Assembly (NCBI RefSeq): GCF_005048205.1
Contig: NZ_SUMF01000006.1
Location: 91,515 to 155,514 of the forward strand
Reading direction: 5' to 3'
DNA from: Chitiniphilus eburneus
Lineage (GTDB): Bacteria > Pseudomonadota > Gammaproteobacteria > Burkholderiales > Chitinibacteraceae
DNA: 64,000 bases
Position numbers and translations under genes: made by a program. The notes below the pieces were generated by a model. It ran no database searches. It had not been told where the DNA came from and was given only the letters and a program-made list of their open reading frames with translations. Below are positions 46,979 to 56,422 of the stretch, one piece after another. Each line of letters begins with the position of its first letter. The stretch's first letter is position 1.

Positions 46979-47007
46979 AAATAAAACAGGGGTAAGAACC
47001 CCCTGTT
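46979..47007 (-). promoter_or_regulatory. Terminator-like hairpin in the metZ leader (possible attenuator)
   Basis: On the minus strand AACAGGGG-GTTCTTA-CCCCTGTT is followed by TTATTT, ending about 12 bases before the metZ start codon. A TATAAC -10 candidate lies directly upstream (47010-47005), partly inside the stem. The element may be an attenuator or an operator. No known SAM riboswitch signature is visible. Confidence 0.4.
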
Positions 47008-47172
47008 ATATCCCAATTTGCACCAGCGGGATGGTAACAGTTCTCGATATCTCAACCGGGAACAGCGCCCCATTTGCGAGGACGAATCGAACTTGGACAC
47101 CGGGGTGCAACAGGGCGATGCGCCTCAGGCCGCCGACCAAGGCCAGCGAGGCACCCCGCCTGGTCAGCCCCC

Positions 47173-48600
47173 TTAATCCCGCTCCGCCATACTGGCCACC
47201 TTCGCCTTGGGCGAGCTGTCGCGCTCCGACGCCTGATAGGCGAGATAGAAGCGGTTGACCGACGATACATAGTCGAGCAGCCGCTGCCCCACCATGCGGC
47301 GGGCGACGATCTCGACATTGCCGCCCCAGCGATTCGGGTCCAGCCCTTCCTTGGCGGCCTGCCGCCGCATCTGCTGCACCCGCCCCTCGCCCGCGTTATA
47401 GGCGGCGAGCATGAAATACAGCTGGTCGTCCTCGGCGATCTCGCTCCGCGTGAACATCTTGCGCAGGTACGACAGATAACGTGCGGCGGCGGTGATGTTG
47501 CCCTCGTTGCCGTGCGGGTCCTTGACGCCCATCTTGCGCGCGGTGCTGGGGTTGACCTGCATGACGCCGGTGGGGCCGTTCTGCCGCGTGACGCCCTTGA
47601 GCTTGGATTCGCGCTGCCCGATGGCGGCGAGCAACAGCCAGTCCATATCGTTGGCCGCCGCCACCACCTGGAACACCGGCGCCAGCACCGCCAGCCGGTC
47701 CAGGCCACCCTCGGCGCTTTCCGGCAGGTCGGCGCGGCCGTCGGCCGGCAGGAAGCGCTGGGTCTGCGTGGCGGCCTGGCTCGCCAGCCTGGCGCCCTTG
47801 GTGGCGATGAAGCGGTTCAATTCGGCCAGCAACTGCGGATGCTGCGGCGCAACCGCCCACGATACATTCACCGCGTTGTCGATACAGCCATCCTGCCGCA
47901 GATTCGGCAGGCGTTTTTGCCAGAGCTTGAACACGTACTGGCTGGCCAGCGTCACCGCGTCGCTGCCGCCATTGATCGACACCAGCAGGCTTTCGGTGCT
48001 GGCGCCCTCGGCCGCGTCCATGATGCGCAGGCCGGGCTGGCTGGCGGCGACCCGCCGCGCGAAGCTGGCCTTGGGCAAGGTCAGCGATTCGCCGTCCAGC
48101 GCGGCCAGATCGGGCACCGCCGCGCGGCTGCGATGGCGCACCAGGCACCAGCGGTCATCGAGATAGGGTGAGGAATATTCCACCAGTTGGCCAACGCCGG
48201 GAATCACCGGCATCAGGCCGGCGGCCACGTCGCCACGCCCCGCCATCAGCGCCGGAATCAGTTCACCCGGCTCCACCGGCACATACAGCAGCCGTGTCGG
48301 TGCGCGGCTGGCGGGCCGGTTGCGATTGAGGAACAACTCGAGCTGGTACAGCATGGCGTGCTCCACGCCATGTGGAGCGCCATTGCGGAAAAAGAACGTA
48401 CTGGCGCCCTTGGCCACCAGCACACGCACCCGCCGCGGCGGATTGGCCGGATCGTAGTCGCTATCCGCCAGTTCGGTGGGCGAATCGAGCTGGGGATGCT
48501 CGCTATCGGCCGCCGCCACCTTGGGCTTGGCCGCCTGGGCGGTCGCCGTCATGGCCAGCGCCAGACAGCAGGCGATGCCTATGGAATAAAAAATGCGCAT
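47173..48600 (-). CDS. MltF-like membrane-bound lytic transglycosylase
   Basis: The 475-residue protein opens with a signal peptide (MRIFYSIGIACCLALAMTATAQA). A periplasmic solute-binding-protein-like domain follows (about 55-280, from RRVRVLVAKGASTFFF onward). Last comes a family 1 transglycosylase (SLT) domain (about 310-460). The catalytic Glu is E331 in IGQRESKLKG. GPTGVMQVNPSTARKMG and the AYNAGEGRV helix complete the active site. This binding-protein plus SLT order is that of MltF, which cuts glycan strands to form 1,6-anhydro-MurNAc ends, the substrate later recycled through AnmK (gene at 23299). It is divergent from uup. Confidence 0.9.
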   Translation of the reverse strand: MRIFYSIGIACCLALAMTATAQAAKPKVAAADSEHPQLDSPTELADSDYDPANPPRRVRVLVAKGASTFFFRNGAPHGVEHAMLYQLELFLNRNRPASRAPTRLLYVPVEPGELIPALMAGRGDVAAGLMPVIPGVGQLVEYSSPYLDDRWCLVRHRSRAAVPDLAALDGESLTLPKASFARRVAASQPGLRIMDAAEGASTESLLVSINGGSDAVTLASQYVFKLWQKRLPNLRQDGCIDNAVNVSWAVAPQHPQLLAELNRFIATKGARLASQAATQTQRFLPADGRADLPESAEGGLDRLAVLAPVFQVVAAANDMDWLLLAAIGQRESKLKGVTRQNGPTGVMQVNPSTARKMGVKDPHGNEGNITAAARYLSYLRKMFTRSEIAEDDQLYFMLAAYNAGEGRVQQMRRQAAKEGLDPNRWGGNVEIVARRMVGQRLLDYVSSVNRFYLAYQASERDSSPKAKVASMAERD

Positions 48601-48737
48601 CAGCCGATTCTAGCCAGAAAACCGCCCGATCGTCCCGCGCCAGATCGTGCATGGGCACTATTTGCCACCGGGGAACACCCGCGCAACAGCCTGATCTGCC
48701 GGATACCGCAAGCCGGGCCGACGATCGCGCCGATAGG

Positions 48738-48743
48738 TATAAT
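48738..48743 (+). promoter_or_regulatory. -10 box candidate for uup
   Basis: A perfect TATAAT lies 33 bases before the uup start codon. No convincing -35 is seen at 16-18 bases upstream. Confidence 0.35.
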
Positions 48744-48776
48744 CGCCCGACTCCGCAACTGATTACCCATCCCCCA

Positions 48777-50681
48777 ATGCCCCTGCTGCTCGTCGAACAA
48801 GCCTCCCTCGCCTTCGGTCACTGGCCGTTGCTGGACAACGCTACGCTGTCGGTGGAGCCCGGCGAGCGCGTCGGCCTGATCGGGCGCAACGGCCAGGGCA
48901 AGTCATCGTTGCTCAAGGCCATCGCCGGCGTGGTCCGGCTGGACGACGGCGAAATCCGCGTCACGCAGGATGCCCAGGTGGCCTATGTGGCGCAGGAACC
49001 CCAGTTCACGCCGGGCGCGACGGTGTTCGAAGCGGTGGCCGACGGCCTGGGCGAATTGCGGCAACTGCTCACCGACTATCACCACGCCGCGCAGCACCAG
49101 GATGGCAGCGAGGCGGCGATGGCGCGCCTGAACGAATTGCAGCACGCGCTGGAAGCCCGTGACGGCTGGCAGTTCGACGCGCTGATCGCCACCACGCTGT
49201 CGCACCTTGACCTGGCACCGGACTTGCTGGTGGACGAGCTTTCCGGCGGCTGGAAAAAGCGCGTGGCGCTGGCCCGCGCGCTGGTGGCACAACCGCAGTT
49301 GCTGCTGCTGGACGAGCCCACCAACCACCTGGACGTCTCGGCCATCGAATGGCTGGAAGGCCTGCTCAACAATTTCGCCGGCAGCGTGCTGTTCGTCACG
49401 CACGATCGCCGCTTTCTCGACAACGTGGCCACCCGCATCGTCGAACTGGATCGCGGCCGCCTGACCAGCTTCCCCGGCAATTTCAGCACCTACGAAACGC
49501 GCAAGGCCGAACTGATCGCGCAGGAAGAAACCGTCAACCGCAAGTTCGACAAGGTGCTGGCGCAGGAAGAAGTGTGGATTCGCAAGGGTATCGAGGCACG
49601 GCGCACACGCAACGAAGGGCGCGTACGCCGGCTGGAAGCGCTGCGGCGCGAACGCACGGCGCGCCGCGAGCGCGTGGGCAACGTCGGCTTCCAGCTCGAC
49701 GCGGGCGAACGCTCGGGCAAACTGGTGGCCGAGTTCGAGCACGTGGGTAAATCGTTCCGCGACGCGGCCGGTAACGACAAAGTGATCGTGCGCGATTTCA
49801 CCACCCGCCTGATGCGCGGCGACCGTATCGGCCTGATCGGGCCCAATGGCGCCGGCAAGACCACCCTGCTCAAGCTGATCCTGGGCGAGATCGAGCCGGA
49901 CAGCGGCGTGGTCAAGCGCGGCACCAATCTGCAAGTGGCGTATTTCGACCAGTTCCGCGAACAGCTCGACGAGGAAGCCGCGCTGGTCGATGTGGTGAGC
50001 CAGGGCAACGAATACGTGGAAATCGGCGGCGCCCGCAAGCACGTGATGGGCTATCTGGAAGAGTTCCTGTTCGCGCCGGAGCGCGCGCGCAGCCCGGTGA
50101 AATCGCTGTCCGGCGGCGAGCGCAATCGCCTGCTGCTGGCGCGCCTGTTCACCCGCCCCGCCAACGTGCTGGTGCTGGACGAGCCCACCAACGACCTGGA
50201 CATCGATACGCTCGACCTGCTGGAACAACTGCTGGCCGATTACCCCGGCACAGTGTTCCTGGTCAGCCACGACCGCGCCTTTCTCGACAATGTGGTCACG
50301 CAGACCATCGCCTTCGAAGGCGATGGCGTGCTGATGGAAAACGCCGGTGGCTACAGCGATTACCAGACCGCCCGCGCGCGCGCCATCGCCAGCCGCGCCG
50401 CCACGGCCAGAAAGGCCGAACCCGCCGCCAAGCCGGTGGAGCGCGCCAAACCGCGCCAGCAGAAGCTTGGGTTCAACGAACAACGGGAACTGGAACGGCT
50501 GCCCGGCGACATCAAGGCCCTGGAGACCGAGCAAGCCGAATTACAGCAAGGCCTGCTCGACCCGGAGCTGTACCGCGCCGCGCCGCTGAAGGCCAAGGAA
50601 ATGCAGGCCCGGATCGAGGCCATCGAACTGGAACTGCTGGACAAGCTGGAACGCTGGGAAGCCCTGGAGGCGCGCCGCTAG
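48777..50681 (+). CDS. uup: ABC-F family ATPase Uup
   Basis: The ATG at 48777 gives 634 residues. Two ABC domains lie in tandem. The first has Walker A GRNGQGKSS and signature LSGGWKKRVAL; the second has Walker A GPNGAGKTT and signature LSGGERNRLLL. Both have Walker B followed by the EPTNHLD or EPTNDLD box. A linker of about 80 residues between them carries the ABC-F coiled coil (RKGIEARRTRNEGRVRRLEALRRER). The basic C-terminal coiled coil (about 550-634) is the DNA-binding tail typical of Uup. It acts on ribosomes or branched DNA in the cytoplasm. The histidine kinase gene begins four bases after its stop. Confidence 0.93.
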   Translation: MPLLLVEQASLAFGHWPLLDNATLSVEPGERVGLIGRNGQGKSSLLKAIAGVVRLDDGEIRVTQDAQVAYVAQEPQFTPGATVFEAVADGLGELRQLLTDYHHAAQHQDGSEAAMARLNELQHALEARDGWQFDALIATTLSHLDLAPDLLVDELSGGWKKRVALARALVAQPQLLLLDEPTNHLDVSAIEWLEGLLNNFAGSVLFVTHDRRFLDNVATRIVELDRGRLTSFPGNFSTYETRKAELIAQEETVNRKFDKVLAQEEVWIRKGIEARRTRNEGRVRRLEALRRERTARRERVGNVGFQLDAGERSGKLVAEFEHVGKSFRDAAGNDKVIVRDFTTRLMRGDRIGLIGPNGAGKTTLLKLILGEIEPDSGVVKRGTNLQVAYFDQFREQLDEEAALVDVVSQGNEYVEIGGARKHVMGYLEEFLFAPERARSPVKSLSGGERNRLLLARLFTRPANVLVLDEPTNDLDIDTLDLLEQLLADYPGTVFLVSHDRAFLDNVVTQTIAFEGDGVLMENAGGYSDYQTARARAIASRAATARKAEPAAKPVERAKPRQQKLGFNEQRELERLPGDIKALETEQAELQQGLLDPELYRAAPLKAKEMQARIEAIELELLDKLERWEALEARR

Positions 50682-50685
50682 GCGC

Positions 50686-53580
50686 ATGCCCATCATGAAC
50701 CGGCTGTTCCGCCTCCGCCCTTCCGCCACGCCGCAGCCTTCGCTCAGGCCGCTGCGGACCGGGCTGATCGTCTTCTACTGCATCCTGCTGCTGGCGGTGG
50801 CCGCCAGCGTGACCTGGATGACGTTCCGCGATTACGACGAGACGATGGACAACCTGGAGCGCCAGCAACTATCGCTGGCGCGCTCGCTGGACGAACACGC
50901 CACGCGCACGTTCATCTCGGTCGAGCAGGGCATGCAGAACATCGTGGAAAGCCTGCAAGGGCTGGGCGGGGTGGACCGGGCCGAGGAATACCGGATGCAC
51001 ATCCTGCTGCGCGACAAAACGCAGCTCACGCCGCAGACACGCGGCCTGATCACCATCGACGACCACGGCTACATCCGCGCCCACGGCCTGGAGTACCCGG
51101 TGCGCCGCGTCAACCTGGCCGACCGCGACTATTTCGTCTACCACCGCGCTTTCGACGACCTGCGCCTGCGCATGGATACGCCGGTGATCAGCCGTACCGA
51201 CAACCTGTGGCTGATTCCGGTCACCCGGCGCATCGACCGCCCGGACGGCAGCTTCGGCGGCCTGGTGCTGGCGGGGGTGGAACCGGAGTATTTCCTGCGC
51301 TTCTATCAATCGCTCAAGCTGACCCCTTCCACCCGTATCGAGCTGATGCGCGCCGACGGCATGGTGCTGCTGAACTTCCCGTTCCAGCCCGCCGAACTCG
51401 GCCGCAGCCTGCGCGAACGCGCGCCGCTGGAATTCGAAGCGCGCCGCCTGCGCCACGCTTCGGCCTACCGCGAGCCGGATGCCAGCGGACGCGGCGAGCG
51501 ACTGGTGGTGTTCCACACCACGACCAGCGACCTGCCGCTGATCGTGCGCGTCTCCATCGACCTGGGCAGCGCGCTGACCAAGTTCCGCAGCGACCTGCTG
51601 ACCCGCGCCATCGCCGCCGTCGGCCTGATCCTGGTGGTGACGGTATTGCTCTACCTGCTGCTGCGCCAGTTGCGGCACGTGGAGGAAATCGAATCGCGGC
51701 TCTACCTCACGCAGTTCACCGTCGATCAATCGCCCGACGTGGTGCTGTGGGCCGATCACCTGTCCTACCTGCGTTATGCCAACCACGCCGCCGAGCGCAA
51801 TACCGGGCTGGCCAACGACGAACTGCTGGCGTCACGCCTGACCGACCTGTTCCCGGACATGGGCCAGTCGCAGTGGGAGGAAATCTGGACACGCCTGCAC
51901 ATCGACAAGCGCATGATCCTGAACACGCATCTGCGTGACCATGGTGGCCATCTGCTGCCGGTGGAAATCACCTTCAGCCATATCGAATTCAATACCGACG
52001 CCTACGCCTGCTGCACGGTGCGCGACATCACCGAACAACAGAACACCGAACGCGAACTGCGCCGCCACCGTGACCATCTCCAGGATCTGGTGCTGGAGCG
52101 TACCGCCGAGATCCGCACCGTGCTGGACGCCAGTCCGCTGGCGATCATGTTGTCGGTAAAGAACTCGGTACGGCTGGTGAACCCGGTATTCGAAACGCTG
52201 TTCGGCTACGAAGGCAGCGAGATCATCGGTCTGCCCACGCACGCCCTGTTCGCCTCGCCCACGCGCTTCGAGGAGATCATGCAGACAGTGTGGACACGCG
52301 TCTCGGCGGGTGGGGTGTTCCGGGGCGAAGTGGAGCTGTACCGGCGTGACCATTCCAGCTTCTGGGCCATGGTCTACGCCAAAGCGCTGGTGCCGGGCGA
52401 CGTCACCAAGGGTGTGATCTGCGTGATCGAGGACGTCACTTCGCAACGCATCGCCGCGCAGGCTCTGCGCCAGTCCGAGCGACTGAAGCGCACCATCATC
52501 GACACCACCGCCGACGGCTACATCCTGATCGACGACGGCCGCCATATCGTCGATGTGAACCAGGCGTTCTGCCTGCTGCTGGGCTATCGACGCGAGGAAC
52601 TGATCGGACAGCAGGCCACCCTGCTGTGGGGCGAGGCCGCCGAGCAGATATTCCCGGCCGATCTGGCCGACCGCGACACCATGCGCAACCACATCGAGGA
52701 AGTGACGCTGCGTTCGCTGGATGGCCAGCCGATGCCGTTCCTGGTGAACTCGGCGGCGATCCACGACGACAATCGCAAGCTGGAATACGCCTTCGCCTTC
52801 CTGACCAATATCTCCGACCTGAAGGAGATCGAGAAGAACCTGCTCGACGCCAAGGAGGCGGCCGAAGCCGCCAACGTCGCCAAATCAGCGTTCCTGGCCA
52901 ACATGTCGCACGAATTGCGTACGCCGATGCACGCCATCCTCTCATTCTCCGAGATGGGGCTGTCCAAATCCGGCCGCACCGAGCCGACCAACCTGGCGCG
53001 CTATTTCGAGCGCATCCACTCCAGCGGCAACCGCCTGCTGGTGCTGCTGAACGATCTGCTGGACATGTCGCGGCTGGAAGCCAACCGCATGACCTACGAC
53101 AAGACCCGCAATCACCTGCAACAGACCGTGCTGGGCGCGGCGCAGGAAATCGCGCCGCTGTTGCAGACACGGCGCCTGCGCCTGGAAGTCGACGAAACCA
53201 CACCGGCGCTATACGCGGTATTCGACCGCGCGCGGCTGACGCAGGTGGTGGTCAATCTACTGTCGAATGCGATCAAGTTCAGCCCCGTCGATGGCACGAT
53301 CGAAATCCGTTACCTGGAAACGGCCACCCTGTGCGACGGCCAGCCCGCCGTCGGCCTGACCGTCCGCGACCGGGGGCCCGGCATCCCGGCCGGCGAGGAA
53401 GAGCTGATCTTCGATAAATTCATCCAGAGCAGCCGCATGCGGGAAACCGGCGGCGGCACCGGCCTGGGTCTCGCGATCAGCCGCCAGATCATGGAAGACC
53501 ATGGCGGCGAAATTTTCGCCGCATCCCACCCCGAAGGCGGCGCGCTGTTCACCCTGTTGCTGCCAACCAGCCTGCGCTAG
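50686..53580 (+). CDS. Membrane hybrid-sensor histidine kinase with periplasmic Cache and three PAS domains
   Basis: The 964-residue protein starts at 50686 (or at ATG 50695). Helices at about 25-47 and 305-327 bracket a periplasmic dCache sensor. Three PAS domains follow at about 340-455, 475-590 and 595-715, separated by PAC motifs such as CCTVRDITEQQNTE and VICVIEDVTSQRIA. The HisKA domain has its phospho-accepting His at 742 in SHELRTPMHA. The HATPase domain shows N box NLLSNAIKF, G1 DRGPGIP and G2 GGGTGLGLAI. There is no receiver or Hpt domain and no response regulator gene adjacent, so it is an orphan kinase. It is four bases downstream of uup and probably co-transcribed with it. Confidence 0.92.
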   Translation: MPIMNRLFRLRPSATPQPSLRPLRTGLIVFYCILLLAVAASVTWMTFRDYDETMDNLERQQLSLARSLDEHATRTFISVEQGMQNIVESLQGLGGVDRAEEYRMHILLRDKTQLTPQTRGLITIDDHGYIRAHGLEYPVRRVNLADRDYFVYHRAFDDLRLRMDTPVISRTDNLWLIPVTRRIDRPDGSFGGLVLAGVEPEYFLRFYQSLKLTPSTRIELMRADGMVLLNFPFQPAELGRSLRERAPLEFEARRLRHASAYREPDASGRGERLVVFHTTTSDLPLIVRVSIDLGSALTKFRSDLLTRAIAAVGLILVVTVLLYLLLRQLRHVEEIESRLYLTQFTVDQSPDVVLWADHLSYLRYANHAAERNTGLANDELLASRLTDLFPDMGQSQWEEIWTRLHIDKRMILNTHLRDHGGHLLPVEITFSHIEFNTDAYACCTVRDITEQQNTERELRRHRDHLQDLVLERTAEIRTVLDASPLAIMLSVKNSVRLVNPVFETLFGYEGSEIIGLPTHALFASPTRFEEIMQTVWTRVSAGGVFRGEVELYRRDHSSFWAMVYAKALVPGDVTKGVICVIEDVTSQRIAAQALRQSERLKRTIIDTTADGYILIDDGRHIVDVNQAFCLLLGYRREELIGQQATLLWGEAAEQIFPADLADRDTMRNHIEEVTLRSLDGQPMPFLVNSAAIHDDNRKLEYAFAFLTNISDLKEIEKNLLDAKEAAEAANVAKSAFLANMSHELRTPMHAILSFSEMGLSKSGRTEPTNLARYFERIHSSGNRLLVLLNDLLDMSRLEANRMTYDKTRNHLQQTVLGAAQEIAPLLQTRRLRLEVDETTPALYAVFDRARLTQVVVNLLSNAIKFSPVDGTIEIRYLETATLCDGQPAVGLTVRDRGPGIPAGEEELIFDKFIQSSRMRETGGGTGLGLAISRQIMEDHGGEIFAASHPEGGALFTLLLPTSLR

Positions 53581-53596
53581 GGGGAGCCTCGGGTTC

Positions 53597-53714
53597 TTGC
53601 AGGCCGTGGCGAGAATTCATCGGCGCCGAGCCTTGGGGCCTTGCAGGCAGTGGCGAAAATTCATCGGCGCCGAGCCTTGGAGCCTTGCAGGCAGCGGCGA
53701 AAATTCATCGGCAA
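53597..53714. repeat. 44-bp tandem repeat (about 2.7 units)
   Basis: TTGCAGGC recurs at 53597, 53641 and 53685, exactly 44 bases apart. Each unit runs TTGCAGGC-GTGGCGA-AATTCATCGGC, then CGAGCCTTGG. The third unit is cut after AATTCATCGGC. It begins 14 bases after the kinase stop codon. No open frame is supported, and the lack of varied spacers excludes a CRISPR array. Confidence 0.85.
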
Positions 53715-53977
53715 CAAGCTCCCGGCAAAGCCGGGCGCATAACGTCATCGGCCTGCCTGCAACGGCTCTTCCTGGTTTATTCCACTCCCCCCGCCCTCGC
53801 CGCCGCGAGGGAGCCTCGCTGCGGCGAGCCTGTATGTCTTTGCACACGGTAACGCGAAACCAACCGGCATCAAGCCCCCGGCAAAGCCGGGCGCATAACG
53901 TCATCGGCCTGTCTGCAACGGCTCTTCCTGGTTTATTCCACTTCCCCGCCCTCGCCGCCGCGAGGGAGCCTCGCTGT
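53715..53977. repeat. Direct repeat of about 107 bp, two copies at period 156
   Basis: The segments 53715-53821 and 53871-53977 agree at all but about three positions. Each holds the hairpin CCCGGCAAAGCCGGG, the string GCATAACGTCATCGGCCTG and the core CCGCCCTCGCCGCCGCGAGG. The hairpin and core are shared with the array at 1045-1620, so the two loci belong to one dispersed family. The gap between copies (53822-53870) is unrelated. No gene is supported in 53581-54128. Confidence 0.85.
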
Positions 53978-54093
53978 GCTCGTGGGAGGTGCTGTCAGGT
54001 TTGGTGGTTGCTTTTGTCTGATTTGCGCCGGGGCGGGGCGCGGGGGTTTGCCGCCAGCGTTCAGCCGGGCGGCCAAAGTGGCGGCGAATCGGG

Positions 54094-54099
54094 TACAAT
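54094..54099 (+). promoter_or_regulatory. -10 box candidate for prfC
   Basis: TACAAT lies 30 bases before the prfC start codon, without an obvious -35 partner. Confidence 0.3.
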
Positions 54100-54128
54100 C
54101 GCGCCCTTTTCCCAATCCATTCAATACC

Positions 54129-55718
54129 ATGACCGAGATCGCCCGCGAAGTGGGCCGCCGCCGCACCTTCGCCATCATCTCCCACCCCGACGCGGGTAAG
54201 ACCACGCTGACCGAGAAGCTGCTGTACTTCTCGGGTGCGATCCAGCTCGCCGGGACCGTCAAGGGCAAGAAGGGCGGCAAGTTCGCCACCTCCGACTGGA
54301 TGGAGATCGAAAAGCAGCGCGGCATTTCGGTGGCGTCCAGCGTGATGCAGTTCGACTACCGCGATCACGTGGTGAACCTGCTCGACACCCCGGGCCACCA
54401 GGATTTCTCCGAAGACACCTACCGCGTGCTGACCGCCGTCGATTCGGCGCTGATGGTGATCGATGCCGCCAAGGGTGTGGAAGAGCAGACCATCAAGCTG
54501 CTCAATGTCTGCCGCCTGCGCAATACGCCCATCGTCACCTTCATGAACAAGTACGACCGCGAGGTGCGCGATTCACTGGAACTGCTGGACGAGGTGGAAA
54601 GCGTTCTCAAGATCCGTTGCGCGCCGATCACGTGGCCGGTGGGCATGGGCAAGACCTTCCGTGGCGTGTACCACATCCTTCGGGACCAGGTGCTGCTGTT
54701 CAAGCCGGGCCAGGGCCCGCTGGACGAAGTGGAAGTGATCGAAGGCATCGACAACCCGCGGCTGGACGAACTGTTTCCGCTGGAAATCGAGCAGACCCGG
54801 ATGGAACTGGAACTGGTGCGCGGCGCGTCGCACCCGTTCGTGCTGGAGGAGTTCGTCGCCGGCGACCTGACCCCGGTGTTCTTCGGCTCGGCGATCAACA
54901 ACTTCGGCGTGCGCGAGATTCTGAACGCGCTGGTGGATTGGGCGCCGGCGCCCGGCGAGCGCGACGCCACCAGCCGCGCGGTGGACCCCACCGAGGAAAA
55001 ATTCTCGGCCTTCGTGTTCAAGATCCAGGCCAATATGGACCCGCGCCACCGCGACCGTATCGCCTTCCTGCGCGTATGCTCCGGCCGCTTCGAGCGCGGC
55101 ATGAAGTTCAAGCACCTGCGACTGGGCCGCGACATTGCCGCCAACTCGGTCGTCACCTTCATGGCGCAGGGGCGCGAGCAGGTCGAGGAAGCCTTTGCCG
55201 GCGACATCATCGGCCTGCCCAACCACGGCAATATCCAGATCGGCGATTCGTTCAGCGATGGCGAAGCGCTGGTCTTCACCGGCATCCCCTACTTTGCACC
55301 CGAGCTGTTCCGCATCGCGCGGATCAAAAACCCGCTCAAAATCAAGCAATTGCAAAAAGGGCTGCAACAACTGGGCGAGGAAGGCGCGGTCCAGGTGTTC
55401 AAGCCACTCAACGGCAGCGACCTGATCCTCGGCGCCGTCGGCGTGCTGCAATTCGAAGTGGTCGCCAGCCGGCTGGCCAACGAATACGGCGTGGAGGCGG
55501 TGTTCGAATCGACCACCATCCATACCGCGCGCTGGGTGACGTGCGACGACGCGCGCATGCTGGCCGATTTCGAGAAGCAACTGGTGAACAACCTGGCGCG
55601 CGATGCCGCCGACAGCCTGGCTTACCTGGCCACCAGCCGCGTCAACCTGGAACTGACCCGCGAACGCTGGCCCAAGCTGGTCTTCCACGCCACCCGCGAG
55701 CACGCTGTAACGCTGTAA
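54129..55718 (+). CDS. prfC: Peptide chain release factor 3
   Basis: From the ATG at 54129 the product has 529 residues, the usual RF3 size. It is a translational GTPase with G1 [14 protein letters not shown], switch region [16 protein letters not shown]3 DTPGHQDF and G4 NKYDRE. Domain II follows, and the RF3 C-terminal part carries [21 protein letters not shown]3 uses GTP to release RF1 and RF2 from the ribosome after peptide release. The longer frame upstream (to 53976) covers repeat sequence and is rejected. Gene order (prfC convergent with a luxR-type gene) gives no special hint. Confidence 0.97.
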   Translation: MTEIAREVGRRRTFAIISHPDAGKTTLTEKLLYFSGAIQLAGTVKGKKGGKFATSDWMEIEKQRGISVASSVMQFDYRDHVVNLLDTPGHQDFSEDTYRVLTAVDSALMVIDAAKGVEEQTIKLLNVCRLRNTPIVTFMNKYDREVRDSLELLDEVESVLKIRCAPITWPVGMGKTFRGVYHILRDQVLLFKPGQGPLDEVEVIEGIDNPRLDELFPLEIEQTRMELELVRGASHPFVLEEFVAGDLTPVFFGSAINNFGVREILNALVDWAPAPGERDATSRAVDPTEEKFSAFVFKIQANMDPRHRDRIAFLRVCSGRFERGMKFKHLRLGRDIAANSVVTFMAQGREQVEEAFAGDIIGLPNHGNIQIGDSFSDGEALVFTGIPYFAPELFRIARIKNPLKIKQLQKGLQQLGEEGAVQVFKPLNGSDLILGAVGVLQFEVVASRLANEYGVEAVFESTTIHTARWVTCDDARMLADFEKQLVNNLARDAADSLAYLATSRVNLELTRERWPKLVFHATREHAVTL

Positions 55719-55807
55719 CGCGGCGGCGAGCGCTCACCCCACCGTGCGCGCCGTAGCGTGCGGTGCGTGGTGCAAGGCGTCGCCCTCGCCCGCTCGCCCC
55801 GGCGGGG

Positions 55808-56422
55808 TCAGCGGGCGCCCAGCACCAGCAGGGCGAGCTGGAGTCGATCCGCCACGCCCAGCTTGGCGAGAATGGCGGTGAGATGCGCCTTGACCGTGCG
55901 CTCGGTGATCCCCAACTGGGTGGCAATCACCTTGTTCGGCAGACCATGCACCGCCAGTTGCGCCACTTCCAGCTCGCGCTCCGAGAGCCTGGCCTGCCAC
56001 GCCGTATCGGGATTGGGTGTCGGTTGTGCCTCGTGCAAGGCATCCAGCAGCCGCTGCATCACGTCCGTACCGATCCAGAAGCCCCCCGCCGCCGCCGTTT
56101 CGACGATATGTCGCCAGTCCGCGTGCGAGGCATAGGCATGGGCATAACCACGAAACCCGGCATTCAGCACCGCGACGTGGCGCTCCGGGGACGGCACGCT
56201 GTCCGCGCCCAGCAGCTTGCGGTCGCCCGTCCAGGCCAGCCAGCGCGGGTCATCCAGCGGCGGCAGGCCGGGCAAGGCCAAGTCGCAGACGGCGATGCCG
56301 TCGGGGGGCAATTCGTCCAGGTCCTGCGGACTATCGCCCAGGACGACCTGATATCCGTCGGCAAAGCCGCGCCAATGCGCACAAAGCGACAGATCACGGG
56401 AAAGAAGAAGTAATGTGCTCAT
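55808..56422 (-). CDS. LuxR-type regulator with degenerate receiver-like domain, in a type I secretion operon
   Basis: The 204-residue protein has a C-terminal LuxR/FixJ helix-turn-helix (about 143-200: LSERELEVAQLAVHGLPNKVIATQLGITERTVKAHLTAILAKLGV). The N-terminal 120 residues have the alternating pattern of a response-regulator receiver, with an Asp in VCDLALPGL where the phospho-acceptor would sit. The acidic pair at the start is reduced to a single Asp and the conserved Lys is not evident, so phosphorylation is doubtful. Its ATG overlaps the stop codon of the adaptor gene by four bases (ATGA), tying it to the secretion operon. A role in controlling adhesin export or biofilm genes is inference. 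Confidence 0.85.
   Translation of the reverse strand: MSTLLLLSRDLSLCAHWRGFADGYQVVLGDSPQDLDELPPDGIAVCDLALPGLPPLDDPRWLAWTGDRKLLGADSVPSPERHVAVLNAGFRGYAHAYASHADWRHIVETAAAGGFWIGTDVMQRLLDALHEAQPTPNPDTAWQARLSERELEVAQLAVHGLPNKVIATQLGITERTVKAHLTAILAKLGVADRLQLALLVLGAR

Noticed and set aside
47079..47100. Further family 2 end (GACGAATCGAACTTGG)
   Set aside because: It resembles the left end but diverges after ten bases and no right end is found within 250 bases, so chance is not excluded.
46967..47172. SAM-II or other SAM riboswitch before metZ
   Set aside because: The SAM-II pseudoknot blocks (for example UGAUUUAAC) are absent; only a terminator-like stem is seen.
53597..53977. CRISPR array
   Set aside because: Units are head to tail without unique spacers and no cas gene is present.
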